This document shows, in pieces, positions 30,581 to 39,184 of a stretch of DNA of 64,000 nt. The stretch comes from Palleniella muris (lineage in GTDB: Bacteria > Bacteroidota > Bacteroidia > Bacteroidales > Bacteroidaceae): the NCBI RefSeq assembly GCF_004792655.1, contig NZ_SRZC01000018.1, forward strand, positions 1 through 64,000, in the 5' to 3' direction. A model generated the notes under the pieces. The model ran no database searches. It was not told the origin of the DNA and saw only the letters and a list, made by a program, of their open reading frames with translations. Numbering within the stretch: the first letter of the stretch is position 1; each line of letters opens with the position of its first letter. Both the position numbers and the translations under genes were made by a program.

Positions 30581-30810
30581 GTATCAAACGAATATTCGAC
30601 AAGTAGAATTATATATTATTGTCTACCAGATATTATGGGATAATATATAACATTTGCCAACCATTAGCATATAGAATGACATCGCTACTGCCGAAGCCGT
30701 TTGGAAAAAGAATATGTAATAAAAAAAACGAATTTATGTTCTTAATAACCTACAAGACATAGAATTTCAAACAATATCGCCTACACTGTTTAAATATATA
30801 AAGAAAGGAA

Positions 30811-31377
30811 ATGAAGAGTTTGGCTGAAAAATTGAAATTAAGTTACGGCAGTGGATATGGAAAACGTAATTTAGCCTATTACCGTAAATTCTATTTGGCT
30901 TTCCCTAATGTAGAGATTTTGCACACATGTGTGCAAAATCTGTCATGGTCTCATCTTCGCTTGCTGATACATGTGGAAAACGAAGAAGAGAGAATGTGGT
31001 ATATGCGGGAAGCTACGGAAGATGTGGAGTGTACGCACTTTGGAACGTAATATCACTACTCAATACTATGGACGTAGATTAGCTTCTCAAAAAGAGAATT
31101 TATTATTACCATCTCCATCAATTGTTGATAAATATGAGCCTGAGGAATATATTAAGAATCCAATAGTCGCTGAATTTCTTGGCTTTAGACGTTATGGTGA
31201 CTATGCAGAATCAGAACTGGAACAAGCATTGATTGACAATTTGCAGCAATTCATAAGTTGTATGCGGCAAAATATATGGCTTATATGCCAACTGAAGAAG
31301 AACTTCTCCGGGAAATAGAACAGCAGAAACGTTTTTTCTTGGAACAACATAGTAATAGAAGCGATTTGAACAGCTAA
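30811..31377 (+). pseudogene. Decayed YhcG/DUF1016-type nuclease
   Basis: Two frames carry pieces of one protein. SLAEKLKLSYGSGYGKRNL and SWSHLRLLIHVENEEER match the N-terminal DUF1016 domain. A frameshift near 31027 leads to VRTLERNITTQYYGRRL and FLGFRRYGDYAESELEQALI, the start of the PDDEXK nuclease domain. A deletion near 31260 then joins to a third piece, KYMAYMPTEEELLREIEQQ, the usual C terminus. The first residues are also missing. The protein cannot be made, and most of the nuclease core is gone. The family is often found with restriction-modification and other defence genes. Confidence 0.8.
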
Positions 31378-31380
31378 ATT

Positions 31381-31674
31381 ATCAATAATGGATATTGTAT
31401 ATATAAAAAAGGATATTGCTCATTTAAAGCAAGTGATTCCCTAAGAACTCAGACTAAAAATATTCCTGATGGATATGGAGTGTATGTTTTCCATAAAAAT
31501 GAAGAAGATGGAGAAATCCTTTATATTGGGAAAGGTGGTACCATGTTGCAAAATGGAGACTGGAAAGTACAATGTTTAAGAGATAGAGTTAATAATAAAC
31601 AGCGTGGTATGAGGCGGGAAGATTTTCTAAAAGGTGTAAGAACATTGTATAGATTTCGAAAGTTTGCAAATTAA
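31381..31674 (+). pseudogene. Fragment of a GIY-YIG domain protein
   Basis: The frame has NGYCIYKKGYCSFKASDS, then GYGVYVFH and ILYIGKGGTM, the two strands of the GIY-YIG nuclease core, and later RINNKQRGM-like residues. No ATG opens this frame; the first usable start is a GTG inside the GIY motif (31480). The end diverges after RREDFLKG, where the family normally continues. It looks truncated at both ends and follows directly on the YhcG remnant, so both may come from one lost defence or mobile locus. Confidence 0.65.
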
Positions 31675-31755
31675 GCACATGCTCAGCTACGACAGACCCT
31701 TTGTAGGGCAAATCCGCGTTTTCATCGGGGAAAAGGGGCGAAATGTCTAATATTT

Positions 31756-31786
31756 TTTGTGATTTCATTTTCTTTTGATACTTTTG
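31756..31786 (+). promoter_or_regulatory. Promoter of the second export operon
   Basis: TTTG (31756-31759) and TACTTTTG (31779-31786) are 19 bp apart, 33 bp before the start of the TolC-like gene. Confidence 0.8.
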
Positions 31787-31818
31787 CAATGGAAAATGAA
31801 ATCAAATTGTTTTAGAAT

Positions 31819-33171
31819 ATGAAGTTGAAAAGAGTATCTGTTATCCTTGTGCTTGCCATGGCAAGCCTTGCCTCATGGGGGCAGGCGTGGGACTTGCGGC
31901 AGTGCATAGACTATGCCATGGAGCATAACATAAGCCTGCAGAAGAGCCGTATCTCCGTGAAAGAGGCGCAGACAGACCTGCTTACCGCCAAAGCGCAGAT
32001 GTTTCCGAGCCTGACTTTCAACACAAACCAGAATGTTACCAACCGTCCATGGAGCGAGAATGCCATGAATGTTGTCTCTGACGGTACGGGAAACATGATG
32101 GCTAACAGTTCGCAAAGTGCCACAAACTATAACGGCAACTACGGTCTCAATGCCTCTTGGCTTGTGTGGAACGGCGGACAGAGGAAGAAAAACATCGAAC
32201 AGGCGGAAATCCAGATCGAACAGGCGGAGCTGGCTACGGCAAGCAATGCCAACACCATTCAGGAACAGATAGTCCAGAACTATGTGCAGATTCTTTATGC
32301 CAAGGAGTCGGTGAAGGTCAACGAATCGACTCTTGCCGTCAGCAAGGCACAGCGTGACCGTGCTGCGGAAATGGTGAAGGTGGGGCATCTCAGCAAGACC
32401 GACCTTGCACAGTTGGAGGCGCAGGTGGCTAACGATGAGTATAATCTTGTCAACGCCCGGACACAGGTGGCGCGCTATAAGATGGCGTTGAAGCAACTCC
32501 TTGAACTTACCGGTGACGAGACTTTTGACATCGCCACCATAGAGGTCTCCGACCGGAGGGCACTCTCTGCGCTCCCTGCCGTGGAGGAGGTCTACTCCGC
32601 TGCACTTACGACGCGTCCTGAGATACGCAGCGGTCAGCTCAGCCGTGACGCCGCCGAGCTTGACATTGCCCTGGCAAAGGCAGGGCGGATGCCTAATGTG
32701 AGCCTGAACGCCGGCATAGGCACAAGCAATTACAGTGGCAGTGACAACTCTCTCACAAAGCAGTGGAAGCAGAACTGGAACAATACGGTGGGGCTCAGCG
32801 TCAGCGTGCCTATCCTCAGCAACCGCAAGAACCGCAGTGCGGTGGAGAAAGCAAAGCTGCAGCGTCAGGCATCGGACTTGGATTTGCAGGACCTGCAGAA
32901 ACAGTTGTACAACGAGATTGAGGGCTATTGGCTCGATGCCGTCAATGCCCGGCAGCAGTTCCGTTCGGCATGCACCAATGAGGAGAGCATGCAGGCGAGT
33001 TTCAATCTTGTCAGTGAACAGTTCAATCTTGGTCTGAAGAACCTTGTCGAACTGATGGACGGCAAGAACAATCTGCAGGCTGCCCGTCAGAGCAAGCTGC
33101 AAAGCAAGTACACATTCATCCTCAACGAGCAGCTTTTGAAGTTCTATGCCGGAGAGAGCATCAATCTGTAA
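31819..33171 (+). CDS. TolC-like outer-membrane channel
   Basis: The 450-residue protein has a cleavable signal peptide (residues 1-22, ending SWGQA) and the two outer membrane efflux repeats: WDLRQCIDYAMEHNISLQ at the start and KNLVELMDGKNNLQAARQ near the end. It has no lipobox, unlike the channel of the RND operon. It is the first gene of an operon with an adaptor, an ABC ATPase and a permease. A 409-codon open frame on the opposite strand is only a shadow of this GC-rich gene. Confidence 0.96.
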   Translation: MKLKRVSVILVLAMASLASWGQAWDLRQCIDYAMEHNISLQKSRISVKEAQTDLLTAKAQMFPSLTFNTNQNVTNRPWSENAMNVVSDGTGNMMANSSQSATNYNGNYGLNASWLVWNGGQRKKNIEQAEIQIEQAELATASNANTIQEQIVQNYVQILYAKESVKVNESTLAVSKAQRDRAAEMVKVGHLSKTDLAQLEAQVANDEYNLVNARTQVARYKMALKQLLELTGDETFDIATIEVSDRRALSALPAVEEVYSAALTTRPEIRSGQLSRDAAELDIALAKAGRMPNVSLNAGIGTSNYSGSDNSLTKQWKQNWNNTVGLSVSVPILSNRKNRSAVEKAKLQRQASDLDLQDLQKQLYNEIEGYWLDAVNARQQFRSACTNEESMQASFNLVSEQFNLGLKNLVELMDGKNNLQAARQSKLQSKYTFILNEQLLKFYAGESINL

Positions 33172-33192
33172 ATATCAAAAACATCCATACTT

Positions 33193-34377
33193 ATGAGCAA
33201 CAAGAGAAACATCCTCATCGGAATAGCAGCCGTTCTGGCTGTCGTGGCGGCAGTCTTCTTCTTCACGAAAGGCGACAAAGCGCCAAAAGCGTCTTATGAG
33301 ACCGCCACAGCGAGTCTTGCCAACATCAGCAGCAGTATCACAGCCACGGGCAGCATAGAACCGGTTACCTCGGTGGAAGTCGGCACACAGGTGTCAGGCA
33401 TCGTGAGCAAGATTTTCGTGGACTACAACAGTGTTGTGGCAAAAGGTCAGGTCATTGCCGAGCTTGACAAGACAAACCTTCTGAGCGAACTCAGCACAGC
33501 GAAGAGCAACTGCGCAAGCGCACGAAGCGAAATGGGCTACCAAAAGAGCAATTATGACCGCTACAAGACTATGCACGACAAGGGACTTGTCAGTGACAAT
33601 GACTTTGAAAATGCGCGCCTTGCATACATCAAAGCGAAGGAGAACTACCAAACTACCCTCAACTCTGTGGCAAAGGCAGAGACAAACCTCGGCTATGCCA
33701 CCATCACTTCACCTATCGACGGTGTGGTGCTGAGCAAAGCCGTGGAGGAAGGACAGACCGTTGCTGCCAGCTTCAGCACACCGACATTGTTCACCATAGC
33801 ACAAGACCTTACCGACATGCGTGTCATTGCGGACATCGATGAAGCGGACATCGGCGAGGTAAAGGAGGGACAGCGTGTCACATTCACCGTGGATGCGTTC
33901 CCTAACGACACATTCAACGGCAGTGTGACACAGGTGCGCCAAGAGGCTAAGACGGAGAGTAATGTCGTCACTTATGAGGTCGTCATCTCCGCACCTAACA
34001 ACGACCTGAAATTGAAACCGGGACTGACAGCCAACGTAACCATATACACCATGGAGAAGAAGAATGTCCTCTCCGTGCCAAGCAAGGCTCTGCGCTTCAC
34101 TCCTAACGAGCATCTGCTTGGGAAAGATGAGAAAATCATCGACTGTCAGGGACACGAGAAAGTATGGATGCGTGATGGCGCGGACCTTAAGGCTGTGCCT
34201 GTGAAGACAGGAACCACCAATGGTACCATGACGGAAATCCTTGGCGGACTGAAAGCCGGCACAACAGTCATCACGGACTTCAACATCGCCGGACCTGCCG
34301 GTGGCGGAGAAGCGGCACAGGACAACAGCAACCCTTTCATGCCGGGACCTCCGGGAAAGAACAAAAACAAGAAATAA
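33193..34377 (+). CDS. MacA-like periplasmic adaptor
   Basis: This membrane fusion protein links the ABC exporter to the channel. The 394 residues show an N-terminal membrane anchor (residues 7-26), the lipoyl motif VGTQVSGIVSKIFVDYNSVV, a helical hairpin, then ATITSPIDGVVLSKAVEEGQ and the beta-barrel. The C-terminal tail is Gly-, Pro- and Lys-rich. It follows the channel gene by 21 bp. The MacA-like assignment rests on the ABC partner. Confidence 0.94.
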   Translation: MSNKRNILIGIAAVLAVVAAVFFFTKGDKAPKASYETATASLANISSSITATGSIEPVTSVEVGTQVSGIVSKIFVDYNSVVAKGQVIAELDKTNLLSELSTAKSNCASARSEMGYQKSNYDRYKTMHDKGLVSDNDFENARLAYIKAKENYQTTLNSVAKAETNLGYATITSPIDGVVLSKAVEEGQTVAASFSTPTLFTIAQDLTDMRVIADIDEADIGEVKEGQRVTFTVDAFPNDTFNGSVTQVRQEAKTESNVVTYEVVISAPNNDLKLKPGLTANVTIYTMEKKNVLSVPSKALRFTPNEHLLGKDEKIIDCQGHEKVWMRDGADLKAVPVKTGTTNGTMTEILGGLKAGTTVITDFNIAGPAGGGEAAQDNSNPFMPGPPGKNKNKK

Positions 34378-34386
34378 TCAGCACCT

Positions 34387-35145
34387 ATGGAGAACGAGAA
34401 AAGGAAAACAGTAATAGAGCTTGACAATGTCAGGCGTGACTTCAAGGTCGGTTCGGAAACGGTGCATGCCCTGCGCGGTGTGTCGTTCAAAATCCATGAG
34501 GGTGAGTTTGTCACAATCATGGGAACCTCCGGCTCGGGAAAATCCACGCTGCTTAACCAACTGGGATGTCTCGACACTCCCACAAGCGGCGAATACTACC
34601 TTGACGGAATCTCCGTGCGCACCATGTCAAAATCCCAGCGTGCACGGCTGCGCAACAGGAAGATTGGTTTCGTGTTCCAGAACTACAACCTGCTTGCAAA
34701 GACCACTGCTGTGGAGAATGTGGAGCTTCCGCTGATGTACAACAGTGAATACAACGCGAAACAGCGCCGCGAAGCAGCCGTCAAAGCGCTGGAGGCCGTC
34801 GGGCTTGCCAACAGGCTTGACCACAAAAGCAACCAGATGTCAGGCGGCCAGATGCAGCGTGTGGCGATAGCAAGGGCCTTGGTCAACAATCCTGCCGTCA
34901 TCCTTGCCGATGAAGCAACTGGCAACCTTGACACGCGCACCAGCTTTGAAGTCCTTGTGCTTTTCCAAAAACTCTATGCCGAGGGGCGCACGATAATCTT
35001 TGTCACCCATAATCCTGAGATAGCGCAGTACAGCAGCCGCAACATCGTGTTGCGTGACGGAAAGATTCGCGAGGATACAATGAACCGTAACATCCTCTCC
35101 GCAGCGGAAGCCTTGGCGCAGCTGCCACTGCCGCAGGATGACTAA
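34387..35145 (+). CDS. ABC transporter ATPase (MacB/LolD type)
   Basis: The 252 residues contain Walker A GTSGSGKST (residues 46-54), the Q-loop FVFQNYNLL, the signature MSGGQMQRVAIARAL and Walker B VILADEAT. This pattern is that of the MacB/LolD/FtsE group, which powers mechanotransmission exporters rather than transport through the membrane domain. In E. coli MacB the ATPase is fused to the permease; here they are separate genes, as is common in Bacteroidetes. Confidence 0.95.
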   Translation: MENEKRKTVIELDNVRRDFKVGSETVHALRGVSFKIHEGEFVTIMGTSGSGKSTLLNQLGCLDTPTSGEYYLDGISVRTMSKSQRARLRNRKIGFVFQNYNLLAKTTAVENVELPLMYNSEYNAKQRREAAVKALEAVGLANRLDHKSNQMSGGQMQRVAIARALVNNPAVILADEATGNLDTRTSFEVLVLFQKLYAEGRTIIFVTHNPEIAQYSSRNIVLRDGKIREDTMNRNILSAAEALAQLPLPQDD

Positions 35146-35156
35146 AACAGAAACTC

Positions 35157-36377
35157 ATGAACTTTACAAATCTCATAAAAGTGGCGCTCAACGCCATTGC
35201 AAACAACAAGTTCCGCTCGTTCCTCTCCATGCTCGGCATTATCATCGGGGTGGCTGCGGTCATCATCATGATGGCTATCGGACAGGGCTCGAAAGAGAGT
35301 GTGCGGGCGAACATCTCACAAATGGGCACCAACATCATCATGGTGCGCCCGGGAGCAGACATGCGTGGAGGAGTAAGGCAAGACCCGAGTGCCATGCAGA
35401 CCCTGAAGGTCGAGGACTACAAGTCCATTCAGGACGAGGCGAAGTTCATCACTTATGTCAGTCCGGAGGTGTCAAGCTCAGGCCAGTGCATCTATGGCGC
35501 GAACAACACTTCCACGTCAATCTATGGCGAAAGCACCGACTATCTCAGCATCAAGCAGTGGACTGTGGAGGACGGCAGCATGTTCACTGACGAGGACATC
35601 AAGAAGAGTGCCAAGGTGTGCGTGATAGGCAAGACTGTTGTCGATGAGCTTTTCCCCAACGGGGCTGACCCGATAGGCAAGACGATACGCTTCAAGTCAA
35701 TACCTTTCCGTGTCATCGGTGTGCTGAAATCAAAAGGTTACAACAGTTTCGGAATGGACCAGGACAATCTGATTATCGCCCCTTACACCACCGTCATGAA
35801 ACGCATCCAGGCGCAGACATATCTCAGCAACATCAACTGCTCTGCCATTACGGAGGAGATGACCGAGGAAGCCATTGCCGAACTGACAAGCATCCTACGC
35901 GCAAACCATAAGCTGAAGGACGATGCCGATGACGATTTTACCATCCATTCGCAGCAGGAAATGATGGAGACGATGACCTCAACGATGGACACAATAACCA
36001 TTATCCTTGTCGTTGCGGCGGCTTTCTCGCTCCTTGTCGCCGGCATCGGCATCATGAACATCATGCTTGTGTCCGTCACAGAGCGCACGAAAGAGATTGG
36101 ACTGCGTATGTCCGTGGGCGCGAGAAGCATAGACATCAGCAACCAGTTCCTTATCGAGTCAATCATGATAAGCATCACGGGAGGCGTCCTCGGCGTCTGT
36201 GTCGGATATGTCGGGACAATGGTCTGCAGCGGGTTGTTCCACCTTCCCACCTCCATACCGATGTGGAGCATTGTCGTCAGCTTCATCGTCTGCACAATCA
36301 TCGGTGTCGGTTTCGGCTATTTCCCTGCGCGGAAGGCCGCGATGATGGACCCGATAGAGGCAATAAGGTATGAATAA
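35157..36377 (+). CDS. ABC transporter permease (MacB/FtsX type)
   Basis: The 406 residues have the four-segment MacB/FtsX plan: a first membrane segment (FRSFLSMLGIIIGVAAVIIMMAIG), a large periplasmic MacB_PCD domain (about 45-280), then three segments starting at IILVVAAAFSLLVAGIGIMNIMLVSVTERTKEIG. The TERTKEIGLRMSVGA motif is typical. It ends 103 bp before the kinase gene, and the gap is filled with heptamer repeats. Confidence 0.95.
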   Translation: MNFTNLIKVALNAIANNKFRSFLSMLGIIIGVAAVIIMMAIGQGSKESVRANISQMGTNIIMVRPGADMRGGVRQDPSAMQTLKVEDYKSIQDEAKFITYVSPEVSSSGQCIYGANNTSTSIYGESTDYLSIKQWTVEDGSMFTDEDIKKSAKVCVIGKTVVDELFPNGADPIGKTIRFKSIPFRVIGVLKSKGYNSFGMDQDNLIIAPYTTVMKRIQAQTYLSNINCSAITEEMTEEAIAELTSILRANHKLKDDADDDFTIHSQQEMMETMTSTMDTITIILVVAAAFSLLVAGIGIMNIMLVSVTERTKEIGLRMSVGARSIDISNQFLIESIMISITGGVLGVCVGYVGTMVCSGLFHLPTSIPMWSIVVSFIVCTIIGVGFGYFPARKAAMMDPIEAIRYE

Positions 36378-36480
36378 GGTTGTGGGTTATAGGTTATGGG
36401 TTGTAGGTCAATGACTTGGCAAGAAAGATTCCATAACTCACAACCCACAACCTGCAACCCATAACCCACAACCTATAACC
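36378..36480 (+). repeat. Inverted arrays of the heptamer GGTTRTR
   Basis: On the left, four GGTTRTR heptamers follow one another (36378-36405: GGTTGTG, GGTTATA, GGTTATG, GGTTGTA). On the right, seven copies of the complement (YAYAACC pattern, one or two variant) fill 36432-36480. The two arms are complementary and could form a long hairpin around a spacer of about 25 nt. The right arm ends at the last base before the ATG of the histidine kinase, so there is no separate ribosome-binding region. Confidence 0.9.
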
Positions 36481-37563
36481 ATGCTACAAAAGACAATAGA
36501 ACGTTACACAGAGCCGCTCATCCATCTTGTTGGATGGGCTGTGCTGTTTGGTCTGCCACTGATTTTCGCCGACCGCAACTCGGGCATAAACTGGCTGGAG
36601 TTCCTCCGCCGCCTTAATGGACCGGTGGACATCCTTGCCGTTTTCTACCTCAATTACCTGTTCCTTGTTCCAAAACTCTACCTTAACGGGAAGAAAAGGA
36701 GCTTTGCCTTGTCAAACATCATCGTATGTCTGTTAGGCTGCCTCTTCATGGTCTATTGGGAACATACCTTCCGCCAGTTGGGCGGCTTTGCCCATCCTTC
36801 CGCCAACGGCCGCCATTTCGCCCCTCCGCCGCGTGAATTCTTCATCATGCGCGATGTCATCATGCAAATCCTATGCATCATTTTCGCCACGACCATACGC
36901 ACAAGCAAGGAGTGGGGCAGGGCAGAGGCTGCGCGCAAGGAGGCGGAACTCGGCAGGACAGAGGCAGAACTGAGGAACCTGCGCAGCCAAATCAATCCGC
37001 ATTTCTTGCTCAACACACTGAACAATATCTATGCCCTCATACAGTTCAACGGTGAGAAAGCGCAGGAAGCGGTGCTTGACCTGAGCAAGCTCCTCAGGCA
37101 TGTCCTCTATGAGAACCAAAGCACTTATGTCCCATTGGAGCAGGAGATAGGTTTCATAGAGAACTATATCCGCCTGATGCGCATACGCCTTTCGGAGAAT
37201 GTGGATGTCACTTTTGACACTCATCTGCCTGAAAAGCACTCCCTGCAGGTTGCTCCTCTCCTCTATATCTCGCTGATAGAGAACGCTTTCAAGCATGGAG
37301 TAAGTGCCAATGAGCCTTGCTTCATCCGTCTTGCGATAGACCTTTCCTCAGACAGCATACTGCGTTTCAGGGTGGAAAACAGCAACCACCCAAAACAGCA
37401 GTCGGACAGAAGCGGAAGCGGCATAGGTCTGCATCAGGTGCAGAAGCGTCTGGACATCCTTTATCCCGGCAAATACCGGTGGACGAAAGGCACTGATGCC
37501 TCCGGCAAAGTCTACCGCTCCATACTTGAAATAGAAACCAACAATCAAAACAGATTGCCATGA
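36481..37563 (+). CDS. LytS-type sensor histidine kinase
   Basis: The 360 residues carry four hydrophobic segments (about 14-30, 50-70, 78-100, 120-137), then the His_kinase domain with the phospho-acceptor His in QINPHFLLNTLNNIYALI, and an ATPase domain with ENAFKHG and GSGIGLHQVQKRL. It lacks a large periplasmic sensor, as usual for this class. It overlaps the regulator gene by 4 bp. The next internal ATG is far inside the protein, so the start next to the repeat array is the only good one. Confidence 0.95.
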   Translation: MLQKTIERYTEPLIHLVGWAVLFGLPLIFADRNSGINWLEFLRRLNGPVDILAVFYLNYLFLVPKLYLNGKKRSFALSNIIVCLLGCLFMVYWEHTFRQLGGFAHPSANGRHFAPPPREFFIMRDVIMQILCIIFATTIRTSKEWGRAEAARKEAELGRTEAELRNLRSQINPHFLLNTLNNIYALIQFNGEKAQEAVLDLSKLLRHVLYENQSTYVPLEQEIGFIENYIRLMRIRLSENVDVTFDTHLPEKHSLQVAPLLYISLIENAFKHGVSANEPCFIRLAIDLSSDSILRFRVENSNHPKQQSDRSGSGIGLHQVQKRLDILYPGKYRWTKGTDASGKVYRSILEIETNNQNRLP

Positions 37564-38285
37564 AACTACGATGTGCCATTATCGATGACGAGCCATTGGC
37601 TCTCGACCTTCTCGAAAGTTATGTCAGAAAGACGGACTTCCTGCAACTTGTCGGACGCTACAACAGTGCGGTGAGTGCCATGGAGCATGTCAGGGAAGAG
37701 GCTGTTGACCTGCTTTTCCTCGACATCCAGATGCCGGACCTCACCGGCATGGAGTTCGCGAAATATGTTGACAAGGAAACTCGCATAGTCTTCACCACGG
37801 CTTTCAGCCAATATGCGGTGGAGGGCTATCGCGCCAACGCCCTTGACTATCTGCTGAAGCCTGTCAGCTACAGTGCTTTCCTTGAGGCTGCCGGCAAGGC
37901 TCGCGAATGGTTCCGACTCAGCCGCACCTCAGTGCCGGAGGCTTCTCTGCCACAGGCTCCGGACTGCATATTTGTCAAGAGTGAGTACCGCACGGTGCGC
38001 ATCGACCTTAAGGACATCCTCTATGTCGAAGGCTTGAAGGACTATGTGAAAATCTATCTCGCAGGGCAGCCGAAGCCGGTACTCTCCCTGATGAGCATGA
38101 AAGCCTTGGAGGAGTATCTCCCTTCGCCACAGTTTCTGAGAGTCCACCGCTCTTTCATTGTGCAGATGGACAAGATAGGAGTGCTTGAGCGTGGCAGGAT
38201 TGTCTTCGGACAAACCTATATCCCTGTCTCCGAAAGCAACAAGGAGGTGATACTTGAGTACATACGCCAACGCTCCGTCCTGTGA
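37560..38285 (+). CDS. LytTR-family response regulator
   Basis: The 241 residues have an N-terminal receiver domain with the acidic pair Asp9-Asp10, the phosphorylation site Asp55 (LLFLDIQMPD) and Lys in ALDYLLKPVSY. The C-terminal LytTR DNA-binding domain covers about 135-235 (IFVKSEYRTVRIDL, LRVHRSFIVQMDKI). It forms a pair with the kinase before it. Its closeness to the ABC export operon suggests it controls that operon; this is inferred from position only. Confidence 0.95.
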   Translation: MKLRCAIIDDEPLALDLLESYVRKTDFLQLVGRYNSAVSAMEHVREEAVDLLFLDIQMPDLTGMEFAKYVDKETRIVFTTAFSQYAVEGYRANALDYLLKPVSYSAFLEAAGKAREWFRLSRTSVPEASLPQAPDCIFVKSEYRTVRIDLKDILYVEGLKDYVKIYLAGQPKPVLSLMSMKALEEYLPSPQFLRVHRSFIVQMDKIGVLERGRIVFGQTYIPVSESNKEVILEYIRQRSVL

Positions 38286-38332
38286 TGTGCCCTCATGTGG
38301 GGTTATCGCATGTAGTTCTCTTTCTAATGTTT

Positions 38333-38403
38333 CCTCATGCGGATTCAATGGATTCATGCGGATTATCCTCATTAATCCACTGAATCCGCATGAGGCTTTT
38401 TTT
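38333..38403 (+). terminator. Strong terminator after the two-component genes
   Basis: CCTCATGCGGATTC... (38333-38354) pairs with 38374-38395 over 22 bp with one mismatch, followed by a run of seven T. The same stem read in reverse would also be stable. It ends the export and two-component operon. Confidence 0.85.
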
Positions 38404-38521
38404 GCTCCGAAAATGTGCATGGGTTTTCTTATTCTCTGTTTATCATAATGGGAAAAACGTTGCTCTTCAAGGCGGAAAACCACGCTTTGCGAGGTTATTC
38501 CTGACTATCCTCATGGTGAAA

Positions 38522-38631
38522 AGTAATGTTTTGCATAATGAAACGTTACCTTTCGCACGGCAAAGCGTTACGAAAAGCACTGCAATCCGTTACCAAAAAC
38601 ACGATGAAAGGTAACGATTTGCAGTGCTTTT
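38522..38631. repeat. 22-bp-period GTTAC repeat array, locus A
   Basis: Five units of exactly 22 bp start at 38522, 38544, 38566, 38588 and 38610. Each begins with a GTTAC-like core (AGTAAT, CGTTAC, CGTTAC, CGTTAC, GGTAAC). Part of the array also forms a 23-bp inverted repeat (38572-38594 with 38610-38632). The same period and core occur at 52785-52894. I see no gene in 38404-39184; short open frames there look like chance. Confidence 0.85.
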
Positions 38632-38996
38632 CTGCTTATTTGACTTTTGTGGAAATGTTAAACGCTTGGTTTATAGCGAGATAGTGAAAATGTGGAATTT
38701 TGCCGTTTTTTTGTTTTCCCCTTTCAGAAAAATCTACAGACGATTCTCAGAGGGCAAAAATGGCGTGAGTTTCCTTAAACGGTTGTTTGCCTGCACCACA
38801 TTTGTAGAACAGTCAAATCAGAAATTAGGATAAGGGGCGGTTGTATTGAGCAGAGGAGGCTGTCGCAAAATGCAAATTCCCAAAAATTCAACTTTCATTA
38901 TGCAAGTACACCTCTGTAAGATAGGAAAACGACAATTTCAACAACAACAATTCCAACAATAATTTGCTATAGGCCTACCGCGTAGCGGTTGAAGAT

Positions 38997-39112
38997 AGTA
39001 GCCGTGGGTCGCAACCCACGGCTACTGTATCGTCACCGCTGACGCGGTTCTCATGCACAGGGCCTGCTGATAGAATGCAAAGGCAAAGCTACCACCGTCA
39101 CCGCTGACGCGG
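38997..39112. repeat. Dispersed palindromic element, copy 1
   Basis: AGTAGCCGTGGGT (38997-39009) pairs perfectly with ACCCACGGCTACT (39014-39026). It is followed by ACCGCTGACGCGGTT (39035-39049) and again by ACCGCTGACGCGG (39100-39112). Related pieces occur in the gaps near 50137 and 56574-56620, so this is a dispersed intergenic element of this genome. Confidence 0.75.
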
Positions 39113-39184
39113 CAGTTTGTGGAGCAGAGCTTACAAATCTCAACCTTTGAAAACATCGTTTTGAGTTTTGACACACCCTCCGCC

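Noticed and set aside
31873..33102. A 409-codon open frame on the minus strand
   Set aside because: It lies fully inside the TolC-like gene on the plus strand. Its sequence is Leu/His/Arg-rich and of no known family; it is a codon-bias shadow.
38390..38833. Two open frames of 74 and 69 codons between the LytTR gene and nnr
   Set aside because: They overlap the terminator and the 22-bp repeat array, have no promoter or recognisable protein features, and are best explained as chance frames.
38856..38870. GAGGCTGTCGCAAAA, like an insertion sequence end; a similar GAGGCTGTCCAAAA occurs near 28146
   Set aside because: No partner end, target duplication or transposase is visible. The copy near 28146 is part of a terminator context. 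Kept only as a weak hint of old IS remnants.
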